From Bdellovibrionales bacterium GWA1_52_35 (lineage in GTDB: Bacteria; Bdellovibrionota; UBA1018): a stretch of 64,000 nucleotides of DNA. The notes under the pieces are model-generated. The model was not told where the DNA came from. It ran no database searches and saw only the letters and a list, made by a program, of their open reading frames with translations. Both the position numbers and the translations under genes were made by a program. This document shows, one piece after another, positions 1 to 8,742 of this stretch (the first letter of the stretch is position 1; the number at the start of each line of letters is the position of its first letter). The stretch spans positions 1 through 64,000 of the forward strand of contig MEPO01000009.1 of assembly GCA_001769805.1 (NCBI GenBank). The letters are read 5' to 3'.

Positions 1-179
1 AGAGTGATTGCACTGTGTGGGTGGGATGGGGTATTTGCGATCAGAAAATAACTCTCTGCAAAATCGCCATGCCCCTCATTATGGGGAAGAGCCATAGCTG
101 ATTCGAGCAGCTTTTGAGAATCAGTGAATGCGTCGAACATAAAAACGTGTGTACCCCGACTGTACCGCTTCGCTAAAAC
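1..179. other. Non-coding or truncated edge, nothing recognised
   Basis: I see no convincing reading frame, RNA or repeat here. The stretch lies on the 3' side of the tRNA-Glu gene, beyond its terminator, so it could be the end of a gene that lies outside the window. Confidence 0.4.
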
Positions 180-209
180 AAAAAAGCCTGAGATCCGAAG
201 ATCTCAGGC
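180..209 (-). terminator. Rho-independent terminator of tRNA-Glu
   Basis: Read on the minus strand, a perfect 10-bp stem (GCCTGAGATC / GATCTCAGGC) closes a TTCG tetraloop and is followed by a run of six T. It starts ten bases after the encoded CCA of the tRNA, so it ends the tRNA transcript. Confidence 0.93.
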
Positions 210-218
210 GCTTTAAAA

Positions 219-294
219 TGGCGTCCCCACGGAGATTCGAACTCCGGTTACCGCCGTGAAAGGGCGGTGTCCTAGGCCTCTAGACGATGAGGAC
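219..294 (-). tRNA. tRNA-Glu (anticodon UUC)
   Basis: The minus strand folds into a full cloverleaf. The acceptor GUCCUCA pairs with UGGGGAC, the anticodon stem CCGCC/GGCGG holds a CUUUCAC loop with anticodon UUC, and the T arm contains GUUCGAAUC. The 3' CCA is encoded in the DNA. It is 76 nt including CCA. It decodes GAA/GAG. A strong terminator follows directly, so it appears to be a single-tRNA transcript. Confidence 0.97.
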
Positions 295-439
295 AACCTG
301 TGCGTCAATCAATGATGTAGAGGCAAGACGATTACCTGCAACACGTCTGCTTTTCAACTGATAAAATCATTTTACTCAAAAATTATTTGGGACGGCATCC
401 CCTTTGCTCCTTTGGTTAAAAAATATGAGGTGAAGGCCA

Positions 440-1084
440 ATGCCAGACGTGAAAATTCTTGTGGTTTATTACAGTATGACCGGCAATGTGGCCGCTTTGG
501 CCGAAGCCATTGCGGAGGGGGCGAGGACTGAAGGGGCCGAGATTCGGGTCAGACAGGTGACCGAACTCATGCCTGAGGAAGTCATCAATAAGAGACCCGC
601 CCTGGTCAAAGTCAAAGAGAAATACAGGCATATTCCCATCGCAACGAACGAGGATCTGGAATGGGCAGACGGCGTTGCCTTCGGCTCGCCCACCCGTTAC
701 GGCAACATGACCGCTCAGCTCAAAGAATTCATTGATCAGACCGGGAAGCTTTGGATGTCGGGATCCTTGACCGGCAAATTGGCCTCCGTATTCACCTCCA
801 CTTCAACCCAGCACGGCGGGCAGGAGAGTACCCTCATTTCCATGATGATTCCTCTTTTTCATTTGGGATTCATCATACAGGGCTTCCCCTACGCCGAGCA
901 GCTCCAGATGGGCATGGAAGCGATTCACGGCGGATCCCCTTACGGTGTTTCATCCATTTCAGGGCCCACGGCCGAGAGGTCCCCACAGAAGCAGGATCTG
1001 GAAATGGCTGCCGCCTTGGGCAAGCGCCTCGTCCAGACTGCCCGCAAACTTCGCAGACCTGTCGAACAGGCCGAAGCCGCTTAA
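440..1084 (+). CDS. wrbA: NAD(P)H:quinone oxidoreductase, WrbA type
   Basis: A 214-residue flavodoxin-fold protein of WrbA length. The FMN phosphate-binding loop Y11-S-M-T-G-N16 follows the first beta strand, and the family signature GSPTRYGNM (around residue 81) and the segment STQHGGQEST are intact. WrbA proteins bind FMN and reduce quinones with two electrons from NAD(P)H in the cytosol, which limits semiquinone-driven oxidative stress. A purine-rich GAGGTGAAGG lies upstream of the ATG. The stop codon overlaps that of the convergent 5'-nucleotidase gene by a few bases. Function assignment is firm at family level. Confidence 0.93.
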   Translation: MPDVKILVVYYSMTGNVAALAEAIAEGARTEGAEIRVRQVTELMPEEVINKRPALVKVKEKYRHIPIATNEDLEWADGVAFGSPTRYGNMTAQLKEFIDQTGKLWMSGSLTGKLASVFTSTSTQHGGQESTLISMMIPLFHLGFIIQGFPYAEQLQMGMEAIHGGSPYGVSSISGPTAERSPQKQDLEMAAALGKRLVQTARKLRRPVEQAEAA

Positions 1085-2622
1085 GGTAAAGAACTCAAAG
1101 CCCGCTCAGGATTCGTTTTACGGAGTCGATACTCAACCGCTTCCCAGATCGGCACACCCGTGTCTTTGGGTAGAAAAAATGAGCGCAGGAATTTTGAGAT
1201 TTCGTCCGTTCCGCGACCCACGCCTTCGCTGATCGCAACATCGTAATTTTTTACCGGATTGATCCTTTTGCCGTTAATGCGGAATTTTGTCAGGATTTTG
1301 AGCTTTCCGACCTGCTTCACGTTATAGGTGAGTCCCGCAGTATTCGGGAAGCCGCCAAATTCCACTGTCGCTGAGATCACAAGCTTCAGCAGCCAGCCCG
1401 GAACTTTGACCTTCCACACCGTCCAACCATGCGGCTGTTGGGTGCTGTAGGTCCGAGGGTAGTAGTTAAAAAGCTTTTCGCGGGTGACCGGACCCGCAGC
1501 TTGCTCAGGGCCGAAGAACATACTGAAATCGAGCGACAGCTCCGTGCCCGCCGCATCCCGCAGGGCTTCCGCGTAAATGTCACCCCAGACCGTTCGATTT
1601 TTTTTAGGAGGTTCCATCGGTACCGGAGAATCGCCCAGAACTTCACTGAGCCAGCCAAAACCGAATTTTTGATCGAGCTCGGCGCGGAGTTCCTGAAGCA
1701 AAGAGGAAATCTTCTGATCCTGCGGTCCGTCTGTTTTCACTTCGACCAGCTTGCTGTGAATTACCTCTAACGGAAGGCCCGGCTCAAGGTCCACCAGCAG
1801 GTCACCTACGAATTGCCCGTTAGCACCCGTCTGAACGATCGGCACCTGCTTGCCGTCCAAATTGGTCACGATCCTGGGCTTCTGAAGTTCCGTATGCGAA
1901 TGAGCCCCGATCATCAGATCGACTTCGGAAATTCTGGCCGCAATTTTTCTGTCTTTTTTGAAACCCAGGTGGGAGAGGACGAAAACGAAATCATTTTCGC
2001 GCTTCAGCTGTGGAATCCATTCGCGTGCGGCTTTCGTGGCAGAGGTCATTTTCCCTGCCACGACCAGCCAGTCATAGAGCCACTCATTGGTCGTCAACCC
2101 GAGGACGGCGATTTTTGCGCCCGCTTTGTTCAGCTGAATGTATGGCGTGAAATGCTGCTTTAGCGCCGCGTGTTCCGGCTTAATGTTGAAATTTGCGGTC
2201 ACGAAAGGAGTGCGCGGACGTATCTGGTCGAAGTAAGTATTGAGCTGGTTTGCTCCAACCAGCCAGTCATGGTTGCCGATCACCGCAGCATCGTAGCCCA
2301 TCGAATCCAGTAGTCTTAAGGGTCCGGCGCCGGCTTCCGAGAATCGATAAATACTTCCGTCAGTGAAGTCGCCGCCATCGGTGACCAGGGTATCAATTCC
2401 GGCCGCCTCCGCGCGTGCGCGAAGCTGATCAATGACGTACTTGAGCTGCGCCAGTCCGCCTTTATTGGAACCTGCGGTTTCGTAGAGGGCGTGAATATCG
2501 TTCGTATGAATGATCTGGAGGAGTCGCGCCTCCACCATCGATGGAATAAGGCAGCACGCCAGTGCGCCGGCACGCAGAAGATTTTTCAAGATTTGGGTCA
2601 GTGATCTGCGAACCAGGAGCAT
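1081..2622 (-). CDS. Exported bifunctional metallophosphatase/5'-nucleotidase
   Basis: The 513-residue product has an N-terminal signal peptide (about residues 1-32, ending SMVEA) followed by a calcineurin-like metallophosphatase domain: HTNDIH (D42, H44), GDFTDG, GNHDWL, SHLG and GAHSH supply the dimetal ligands. A C-terminal 5'-nucleotidase domain occupies about residues 330-510. UshA/CpdB-type enzymes act in the periplasm, removing phosphate from nucleotides or UDP-sugars so that the nucleoside can be imported. The gene converges on wrbA with overlapping stop codons. I cannot tell the exact substrate, and the C-terminal domain is less typical than the N-terminal one. Confidence 0.88.
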   Translation of the reverse strand: MLLVRRSLTQILKNLLRAGALACCLIPSMVEARLLQIIHTNDIHALYETAGSNKGGLAQLKYVIDQLRARAEAAGIDTLVTDGGDFTDGSIYRFSEAGAGPLRLLDSMGYDAAVIGNHDWLVGANQLNTYFDQIRPRTPFVTANFNIKPEHAALKQHFTPYIQLNKAGAKIAVLGLTTNEWLYDWLVVAGKMTSATKAAREWIPQLKRENDFVFVLSHLGFKKDRKIAARISEVDLMIGAHSHTELQKPRIVTNLDGKQVPIVQTGANGQFVGDLLVDLEPGLPLEVIHSKLVEVKTDGPQDQKISSLLQELRAELDQKFGFGWLSEVLGDSPVPMEPPKKNRTVWGDIYAEALRDAAGTELSLDFSMFFGPEQAAGPVTREKLFNYYPRTYSTQQPHGWTVWKVKVPGWLLKLVISATVEFGGFPNTAGLTYNVKQVGKLKILTKFRINGKRINPVKNYDVAISEGVGRGTDEISKFLRSFFLPKDTGVPIWEAVEYRLRKTNPERALSSLP

Positions 2623-2687
2623 ACGATCCTTATCGGATCGAAAGGCTTAGGTATTGAGGATGCTGCTTGTTCTGAAGAATTCTGTAA

Positions 2688-4025
2688 TTACAAGGCTTTG
2701 CTGCTGGTCTTTGTAGGTTTTTGCATGAAAACCGTTCTGAAAGCCTCGATTACCGGGAAAGAAAAGCCGGCAAAGACCTTCCGCTCCATTTCGGCCAAAG
2801 GATTCAGAGCGGGGTTCTTGCCTGCTGCTTCCAGTAAATTGATGAATTCGTCGCTCAGACCGATCAACTCCGCAATTCGATTTACATTCGAGCCATTCAC
2901 ACGGCCCGGGAACCCGGTATTGTCGCGGCGTTCATGGTGCTGTTCAATCGCCTGAATTGAAACTGCATCGATTCCTGGAACATCGGCAAGCATCCTGGCG
3001 CCGATCGCCGGGTGCTCGAAGTAGCGGTCTTCGGGTAAATTGAGCATTCCGATGTCATGCAGGAGGGCTGCAAGGCCGATTGCCCGGAAAGCGCTTTCAC
3101 TTTCCACTTTCAGCGGCAATGCGAGCAGGCCTGCAATCATGGCTGTGCTGACCGAACGGTCATACAGGCTCAGATGCGCTAGAAAAGTGCGCATTTCGTC
3201 CAGGTTATCGATATCCATTCTCGTGATAAAGGAACGGATCTGACCCACATAAAGCACGGCAAAATCAATGTGCTCCGCAGTCAGTCCTTCGGTATGGATC
3301 CCGTTAATCAGCTTCTGGCCCTGGTTGTAAAGGGCCGAGGCCCTGAGCTCAAAAGATACCTCGTGGTGGCTGATGAGGAACTTGGCGAGGTTGTCACAAT
3401 AGCTCAGGCAAAGTTCGTGATCGGCTTTCTTGAAATAAAAGAAACCGACGCCTTTCTGGATATAGCCCAGTACCCGTTCCGGTGAAAGCGTGTCACGGGC
3501 ATTCAGAATTTTGAAATAGCGCCCGGATGGGAGGCGGACATGAATGTCGTAAAGAGAGGCGCTGCCGGTCAGTAAATCAGAGGAGAGCACGGCCGTGTAG
3601 AGCCGGTCCTCCTCGGACGATTCAGTGATTTGAGGAAACGCGGGAAGGTCAAACCAGTAATCAAAGATCTGAGACGCGATTCGCTTCTGGATGATGGGAG
3701 CGGAGATGGGGGTCTGGAGCTGGCCATGCACGCCCATGCGGTCGAGTTCGGCTTCTGTAAAGGGTTTGTTCTTGCGGTAGAGAACGTAAACCGGCGTGAC
3801 GGGTCGATAACGGTGGGCCAGTCCGATGAGTTCGACCCCACCGGGATAGGGCATGACGGGGTCTATAAAGATGCCGGCAAAACGTCGTTTGGAGTCCATT
3901 AGGGCGGTTTTGGCCGCGCTGCCGCTGCTGACCAGTGTCAGAGGAAGCTTTGAGGAGATTGCGTCGCAATCGCTGGAATTAATGATTAACGCAGAATAGT
4001 TCTGAGCCGTTTGAGACACGGTCAT
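2688..4025 (-). CDS. Receiver-like/HD-GYP-like signalling protein
   Basis: I chose the ATG at 4025 because GGGAGG stands eight bases before it; a longer frame reaches 4097 without such a site. The 445-residue product has a receiver-like N-terminus (about 1-125), a middle region, and a C-terminal HD domain with H323-D324 and H363-H364-E365. The usual HD-GYP loop reads GFP (371-373), and the downstream metal-site residues are divergent. True HD-GYP proteins hydrolyse cyclic di-GMP in the cytosol. The HD dyad and the second His pair are present here, but the signature is weak, so activity is uncertain. It is divergent from clpP. Confidence 0.75.
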   Translation of the reverse strand: MTVSQTAQNYSALIINSSDCDAISSKLPLTLVSSGSAAKTALMDSKRRFAGIFIDPVMPYPGGVELIGLAHRYRPVTPVYVLYRKNKPFTEAELDRMGVHGQLQTPISAPIIQKRIASQIFDYWFDLPAFPQITESSEEDRLYTAVLSSDLLTGSASLYDIHVRLPSGRYFKILNARDTLSPERVLGYIQKGVGFFYFKKADHELCLSYCDNLAKFLISHHEVSFELRASALYNQGQKLINGIHTEGLTAEHIDFAVLYVGQIRSFITRMDIDNLDEMRTFLAHLSLYDRSVSTAMIAGLLALPLKVESESAFRAIGLAALLHDIGMLNLPEDRYFEHPAIGARMLADVPGIDAVSIQAIEQHHERRDNTGFPGRVNGSNVNRIAELIGLSDEFINLLEAAGKNPALNPLAEMERKVFAGFSFPVIEAFRTVFMQKPTKTSSKAL

Positions 4026-4114
4026 GAGATCCTCCCTGAAAATTGTAGACTGTAATGCGGAGTGTTGGCGAGAGAAAGTTGCAACGGGCTGGTCCAAAAG
4101 GTTAAACTCCCCGA

Positions 4115-4678
4115 ATGGAAACCCCTTTTTTCACACCGTTGGATCAGGCACTTTTTGACAGCAGAATTGTTCAAGTCACCGGAGTTATCGATTCCGAATC
4201 GGCTTATCAGATTAATAGAGCTTTGCTCGCGCTCGAAAAAGCAAATTCTGAAGCCGCTGTTTATCTTTTTATCAATAGTCCTGGCGGCGAGATCAGTTCC
4301 GGCTTTTCGATCTATGACACTGCCCGTTTCATCAAATGCCCGGTTGTGACCCTGGTGACGGGTTTAGCCGCAAGTATGGGCTCTTTGATTGCTTTGTGTT
4401 CGGAAAAGAGCAAGCGGTTCGCTTTCCCGAATGCGAAATTCATGATTCATCAGCCCCTGATTTCGGGAGTAGTTCATGGTTCCGCCTCGGAAATCGAAAT
4501 CAACGCCAAGGAAATCATCCGGACCAAAGAGAAGATCAACCGGATCTATGCTGCTGAAACAGGTCGCCCCATCGAGGAAGTGATTTCGGCAACCGATCGC
4601 GATACATGGATGACCGCAGATGAAGCGCTGAAATTCGGCTTGATCGCGAAGATCGTCACTAATCGCGCAGATCTCTAA
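4115..4678 (+). CDS. clpP: ClpP-family serine protease subunit
   Basis: The 187-residue product is a ClpP peptidase. The catalytic triad is S87 in GLAASMGS, H112 in MIHQP and D163 in TDRDTW. INSPGGE (53-59) forms the oxyanion region. ClpP makes double heptameric rings that degrade proteins fed by an AAA+ unfoldase. Compared with E. coli ClpP there is no propeptide, and the loop between the catalytic His and the handle helix is two residues longer. No clpX, clpA or tig lies next to it, unlike the usual operon, so it may be a second paralogue; this is inference. AAAGG precedes the start. Confidence 0.9.
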   Translation: METPFFTPLDQALFDSRIVQVTGVIDSESAYQINRALLALEKANSEAAVYLFINSPGGEISSGFSIYDTARFIKCPVVTLVTGLAASMGSLIALCSEKSKRFAFPNAKFMIHQPLISGVVHGSASEIEINAKEIIRTKEKINRIYAAETGRPIEEVISATDRDTWMTADEALKFGLIAKIVTNRADL

Positions 4679-4766
4679 AGAACTTGAAGTATTGCTTATA
4701 AGATGCCGATATCGTAGATATATTTTAAATCTTGACGAATTAAATCAAGAACAGTATTTGTCCAGA

Positions 4767-5231
4767 ATGCGTTTCAAGAATTTCTCCGTTTTTTGTGCAG
4801 GTATGGGCTTTCTTCTCGTCGGTATCGCGCATGCGGAAGAGCTGCGTTTTGATTGCACGAACTCAGGTCTGGAAAACGAAAGATTCACAGCGCAGGTGGT
4901 TGCTGTTGTCTCTGTTGAGGAAGTCGGTCCGAAGAGCCCTGTCGCTGTCAAAGTCGATGTGGAATCGATCACTCTATTTAAGAAGGGTTATTTAGCAGAA
5001 CAGAAACAGGTTGGAGTCGAGCGCGCACTCAAATTTGCTGGGACCTACGGTCTCGCTCCGAGGAATCTACCGAAGCAGGACCGGAAAGGGCGTGATCTGG
5101 TTTTAGCTCCTGAACCTGGTCAGCAGACCGTGATCAAGGAACTCCATCTGAGCACTCTTTCCCAGGCCAGCTACGTCGTCACGAATAAAGGCGCTGTCTT
5201 CGCGACCGATTGCACTCTCGACCCGATGTAA
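4767..5231 (+). CDS. Exported protein of unknown function
   Basis: A 154-residue product starting MRFKNFSVF, with a clear signal peptide (about residues 1-24, ending AHA) and a beta-rich remainder that contains two Cys (CTN near the mature N-terminus and CTL at the C-terminus), possibly a disulfide in the periplasm. An open frame extends upstream to 4692, but the signal peptide places the start at 4767. I do not recognise the family. It follows clpP on the same strand after 88 bases and converges on the AEC transporter gene. Confidence 0.7.
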   Translation: MRFKNFSVFCAGMGFLLVGIAHAEELRFDCTNSGLENERFTAQVVAVVSVEEVGPKSPVAVKVDVESITLFKKGYLAEQKQVGVERALKFAGTYGLAPRNLPKQDRKGRDLVLAPEPGQQTVIKELHLSTLSQASYVVTNKGAVFATDCTLDPM

Positions 5232-5239
5232 ACCTGGCT

Positions 5240-6151
5240 TCAGATTCCCCGGATCATCACCGCCCAAAGCGGTACGGTCAGAAGCGAAAGCGGAATTCCG
5301 ATCCCGATCATCAGGTGTGCGAGCCCCGGCTCCAGCTCGTATTCATTCGCCACAATCGCGCCCGTGATCATCGGCGCCATCGCAGCCTGTACGATAGTGA
5401 TCTCAATTGTCTGGCCATGGGCGCCGAGCAAACCCACGAAAAACAGCGCGATCAACAAGGGACCCAGCAGAAGTTTATAAGCCAGCCCGAACATGAGTTC
5501 GGTGGAATAGCGGCTCAGATTCTTCAGTCTGAAGTCCAGTTGGAAGCCCACTGATAAAAGGGAAAGCGGAACCAGGGTTGCAGAAAGCTTCTCCAGCAGT
5601 TCCGTAACGACGGGCGGGTACTGCGTGGAGCTGAGCAGGAATGCCGCTACCAGGGCATAAAAAGGCGGAAAGTTCAGAATTCTTCGAAGCATTTCTTTCG
5701 GTAGAAATTCACCGGAAGAGCAGAGCGACGCGGTGAGGAGGCCCAGAGTCGAGAGCACCAGGAAGGACCCGGGCTGATCAGTCAGGATGCCGACTTTCAG
5801 GGCTTCCGGTCCGTAGAGGACGAGAAGCAGGGGGAAACCGACAAAGGACGTGTTGCTCATCGCTCCGGTCAGAATGAGCGCACCCACGGTTCCGATGCTC
5901 CAGCCGAGTGCCTTGCCCGCCACGCGAAAGAACAGCGCGCCAAGTATAAACAGGATCCAGGCCATGAAAACCGGCAGCAGCATGTTCATGTCGAACTTCA
6001 GTCCATGAAGATAAAGCAAGGTTGCCGCCGGCAGGGAAAGGTGGATGACAAAGCCATTCAATGCAGCGGGCGTCGTCGCAGGCAGGCGCCGGGACGTTCG
6101 CAGCAGAACCCCCGCCAGAAGGCAAACGATGACCAGAATCAGGTTGGACAT
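5240..6151 (-). CDS. AEC-family (auxin efflux carrier-like) transporter
   Basis: A 303-residue hydrophobic protein with about ten membrane segments, starting MSNLILVIVCLLAG. It carries the AEC family pattern of an N-terminal five-helix half, a polar loop with GFPLLLVLYG, and a C-terminal half with a gap of polar residues in the helices. Bacterial AEC proteins transport dicarboxylates or related organic acids across the inner membrane; the substrate cannot be read here. Reading frame continues upstream to 6253, but that part is not hydrophobic and would run into the divergent HAD gene, whose start is only 28 bases away. Confidence 0.85.
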   Translation of the reverse strand: MSNLILVIVCLLAGVLLRTSRRLPATTPAALNGFVIHLSLPAATLLYLHGLKFDMNMLLPVFMAWILFILGALFFRVAGKALGWSIGTVGALILTGAMSNTSFVGFPLLLVLYGPEALKVGILTDQPGSFLVLSTLGLLTASLCSSGEFLPKEMLRRILNFPPFYALVAAFLLSSTQYPPVVTELLEKLSATLVPLSLLSVGFQLDFRLKNLSRYSTELMFGLAYKLLLGPLLIALFFVGLLGAHGQTIEITIVQAAMAPMITGAIVANEYELEPGLAHLMIGIGIPLSLLTVPLWAVMIRGI

Positions 6152-6179
6152 CACCCAAGCGTACGCTAATCTAGACCCC

Positions 6180-7628
6180 ATGAATAGCTCCAAGAAGACA
6201 ACACCTGAACGTGGAATTTTTTGTAACCGGACTTTGAATATGCGGGCGATCAAGGCTGTGGGTTACGATATGGATTATACGCTGATTCATTATCATGTTG
6301 AAGAATGGGAACGGCAGGCTTACGAAACGCTGAAAAAAAAGCTGCTTGCAGATGGTTGGCCCGTGGGAAATCTGCAGTTCGAGCCAGTCATGGTTTGCCG
6401 GGGTCTGATCATCGACACCGAAACAGGCAATCTGATCAAAGCGAATCGTTTCGGATTCGTGAAGAAAGCGCTGCATGGGACCTCTGCCCTGAGTTTCGAA
6501 AAACAGCGGGATGTTTATCAGCGCACGATCGTTGACCTTTCCGAGAGCCGCTGGGTGTTTTTGAATACGTTGTTTTCGCTTTCGGAAGGCTGCATGTATG
6601 CCCAGCTCGTGGATCTTCTGGACCGGCGTGAATTGCCTGGGGTCATGGGTTATCTCGAGCTTTATCGCAAAGTGAGAAGCGGTTTGAATGACGCCCACAT
6701 GGAAGGCGAACTGAAGGCCCAGATTGTTGCCGATCCCGAGCGCTTCGTGGACCTGGATCCGGAAATTCCGCTGGCACTCTTGGATCAGAAGAATTCCGGC
6801 AAGAAGCTCCTCCTGATCACCAACTCGGAGTGGGGCTACACGTCGTCGATGATGACTTATGCTTTTGATCGTTATCTCCCGGAGGGGATGACCTGGCAGA
6901 GATTATTCGATCTCGTCATCGTCGGTGCACGCAAACCGGCGTTTTTCACGGATGAAAGTCCTTTTTTTGAAGTTGTGACGCAGGAAGGTCTTCTTCGTCC
7001 GCTCACCGGAAAGCTCTCGACTACGGGCGTATTCCTGGGGGGGAGTGCGCAGGAGCTGGAACGGCATCTCTCGCTTTCGGGAGACGAGATTCTTTACATC
7101 GGGGATCATATGTATGGTGATGTGCATGTGACCAAAAGGTTGCTCCGCTGGCGTACCGGATTGATTCTTCGCGAATTGGAGGACGAGCTGCGGGCTATTG
7201 TCGATTTCCAGAAGCAGGAGCGGGAGCTTGAGTCGCTCATGCAGCAGAAGGAACTGCTGGAAACCGAACTCTGTGGAATTCGAATCCAGCTCCAGCGTAA
7301 AAAGAGCGGCTACGGTCCGGAGAGTGCGACTGCGGAAGCGGCCTTGCAGGATCAGGCTGCCACGCTCCGGCAGAACCTCCAGGCCCTGGATCAGCACGTT
7401 GCACCGCTGGCTAAAGCTTCCGGTGAAATGGGCAACTCCGTCTGGGGGCTTCTGATGCGGGCGGGAAATGACAAGAGTCATCTGGCACGGCAGATGGAGC
7501 GACATGCGGATATTTATACTTCGCGCGTCTCAAATCTCTTGTATGCGACGCCTTTTGTTTATCTGCGGTCCTCACGGGGGAGCCTTCCTCACGATCCGCT
7601 GTATGCTCCAGAGAGAAGCGGTGAGTAA
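6180..7628 (+). CDS. HAD-IG family 5'-nucleotidase (cN-II-like)
   Basis: The 482-residue protein starts MNSSKKTTPERG. HAD motif I is D30-M-D-Y-T (nucleophile D30, acid D32). Motif II is LLITNS, and motif IV is YIGDHMYGDV. The length and the RGIFCNRTLN start match the TIGR02244 HAD-IG purine 5'-nucleotidases, related to eukaryotic cytosolic nucleotidase II and found in Legionella and Bdellovibrio. A coiled-coil stretch rich in E, Q and L fills about residues 335-420. It would dephosphorylate IMP/GMP-type nucleotides in the cytosol. The flavin reductase gene begins three bases after its stop, so the two are very likely co-transcribed. Confidence 0.88.
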   Translation: MNSSKKTTPERGIFCNRTLNMRAIKAVGYDMDYTLIHYHVEEWERQAYETLKKKLLADGWPVGNLQFEPVMVCRGLIIDTETGNLIKANRFGFVKKALHGTSALSFEKQRDVYQRTIVDLSESRWVFLNTLFSLSEGCMYAQLVDLLDRRELPGVMGYLELYRKVRSGLNDAHMEGELKAQIVADPERFVDLDPEIPLALLDQKNSGKKLLLITNSEWGYTSSMMTYAFDRYLPEGMTWQRLFDLVIVGARKPAFFTDESPFFEVVTQEGLLRPLTGKLSTTGVFLGGSAQELERHLSLSGDEILYIGDHMYGDVHVTKRLLRWRTGLILRELEDELRAIVDFQKQERELESLMQQKELLETELCGIRIQLQRKKSGYGPESATAEAALQDQAATLRQNLQALDQHVAPLAKASGEMGNSVWGLLMRAGNDKSHLARQMERHADIYTSRVSNLLYATPFVYLRSSRGSLPHDPLYAPERSGE

Positions 7629-7631
7629 GTC

Positions 7632-8309
7632 ATGACAACTCAACCCAACTCCGGCTGGCAGCCCGGAATGAAGATCGTCGGTCCCGTCAGTGAAATGACC
7701 ACGCTGGATCTGGCCACCATGGCTTCCACGCCCATTTACAAATTATTGATTGGTGCGATTGTCCCCCGACCGATTGCCCTGGTCAGCACGATGGATGAAG
7801 CAGGCGTGGTCAATCTTGCGCCGTTCAGTTTTTTCAACGGAGTTTCTAGCGTGCCGCCCTGCCTTGTGCTATCGGTGACCCGCAGGCCCAATGGTGCCAA
7901 GAAAGACACGCTTTTGAATATTGAAAAGAGTGGCCAGTTTGTTGTGAACACGGTTGCTGATTGGATGGCTGAGCCGATGAATCATTGCTCCGCCGAATAT
8001 CCGAACGGGGTGAGTGAAATGGAAAAGGCGGGGTTTACTCCGCTTGCTTCGGTGAAGGTTCGCCCTCCGCGTGTGAAGGAATCTCCGGTTCACATGGAAT
8101 GCGAGCTGCACAAACTGGTCGAAATCGGAAATGGGGAAGTGGGTTCGGCCGTGATCATAGTCGGGAAAATTCTGATGATGCACATTCATGCACCGGCTTA
8201 CGAGAATGGAAAAATCAAGCTGGAAGAGATTGCACCGCTTTCACGGCTGAGCGGATTGAATTATGGGCGTACGCGGGAAATCTTTGAATTGCCCCGACCG
8301 AAAATCTAA
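7632..8309 (+). CDS. Flavin reductase family protein (FMN-binding split barrel)
   Basis: A 225-residue split-barrel flavoprotein of the flavin reductase-like family: PRPIALVSTMDEAGVVNLAP (residues 46-65) and SFFNGVSSVPPCLVLSV are the FMN-binding signature, followed by KDTLLNIEKSGQFVVN. Members use NAD(P)H to reduce free flavin or carry FMN as a cofactor; a partner monooxygenase is not visible nearby. The gene starts three bases after the HAD nucleotidase stop, which implies translational coupling. Subfamily and substrate are not resolved. Confidence 0.9.
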   Translation: MTTQPNSGWQPGMKIVGPVSEMTTLDLATMASTPIYKLLIGAIVPRPIALVSTMDEAGVVNLAPFSFFNGVSSVPPCLVLSVTRRPNGAKKDTLLNIEKSGQFVVNTVADWMAEPMNHCSAEYPNGVSEMEKAGFTPLASVKVRPPRVKESPVHMECELHKLVEIGNGEVGSAVIIVGKILMMHIHAPAYENGKIKLEEIAPLSRLSGLNYGRTREIFELPRPKI

Positions 8310-8438
8310 TTTGAAAACCGTTTCGATTTCAGACGCTTGTTGCGCTTGAGGGGCTGAACAAAAAAGAAATCGCATTTGACACACTTACATCCTTTTTTGA
8401 GCTGCGTTACGCTGATATTCAGATAGGGAGGTACGTTG

Positions 8439-8498
8439 ATGAGCTATCAAAAGTTGTGGATTATTGTTCATGATATTGGGCCCCCGAAATTTATCTAG
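8439..8498 (+). CDS. Possible 19-residue leader peptide
   Basis: An ATG placed seven bases after a good GGGAGG opens a 19-codon frame (MSYQKLWIIV...) ending in TAG. A TTGACA hexamer lies at 8376-8381, but I see no matching -10. It precedes a chain of hairpins and a terminator, as a leader peptide would. No homologue is recognised, and the frame is short enough to be chance. Confidence 0.3.
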   Translation: MSYQKLWIIVHDIGPPKFI

Positions 8499-8500
8499 CA

Positions 8501-8717
8501 TGAGCAGCCCAGCCGGTACCGATGGGGCTCATGGACTGTCATACGGCGCCTGGCCGGGTGTCGCAGTGATAGCGGGAAAAATTAAATTTGAAAAATCGTC
8601 TGTCCACTTCGGTGGAGCAGGCTAAAGAAATCGAAAGCTTGAACTGCGAGGCCCAGCTTTGCAGGAGAGCCTAAAATAATGGCCCCGGGGCTGATACAGC
8701 TTCCGGGGCCTTTTTCT
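8501..8717 (+). ncRNA. Candidate structured transcript ending in a terminator
   Basis: This gene-free stretch holds successive hairpins: TGAGC/GCTCA with an inner CCC/GGG (8501-8531), GGCGCC/GGTGTC flanked by ACTG/CAGT (8535-8567), TCCAC-TTCG-GTGGA with an outer CTG/CAG (8600-8620), AAAGCT/AGCTTT (8635-8660), and a strong plus-strand terminator. It does not match tmRNA, RNase P, SRP or GEMM signatures that I know. It could be a small RNA or the 3' end of the flavin reductase transcript. No clear promoter is seen. Confidence 0.45.
8681..8715 (+). terminator. Rho-independent terminator
   Basis: GGCCCCGG pairs with CCGGGGCC and an inner GCTG pairs with CAGC; five T follow at 8711-8715. It is on the plus strand and closes whatever transcript crosses 8310-8680. 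The KAGQ gene on the other strand ends 28 bases later. Confidence 0.88.
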
Positions 8718-8742
8718 TCTTATTCCAGGGAGGATGAGAAGA

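Noticed and set aside
1-218. Integrative element or att site at the 3' end of tRNA-Glu
   Set aside because: No integrase or direct repeat of the tRNA 3' end is visible in the window.
8501-8680. GEMM (cyclic di-GMP) riboswitch or tmRNA in the hairpin-rich gap
   Set aside because: The GEMM tetraloop/receptor core and tmRNA acceptor signatures are not present.
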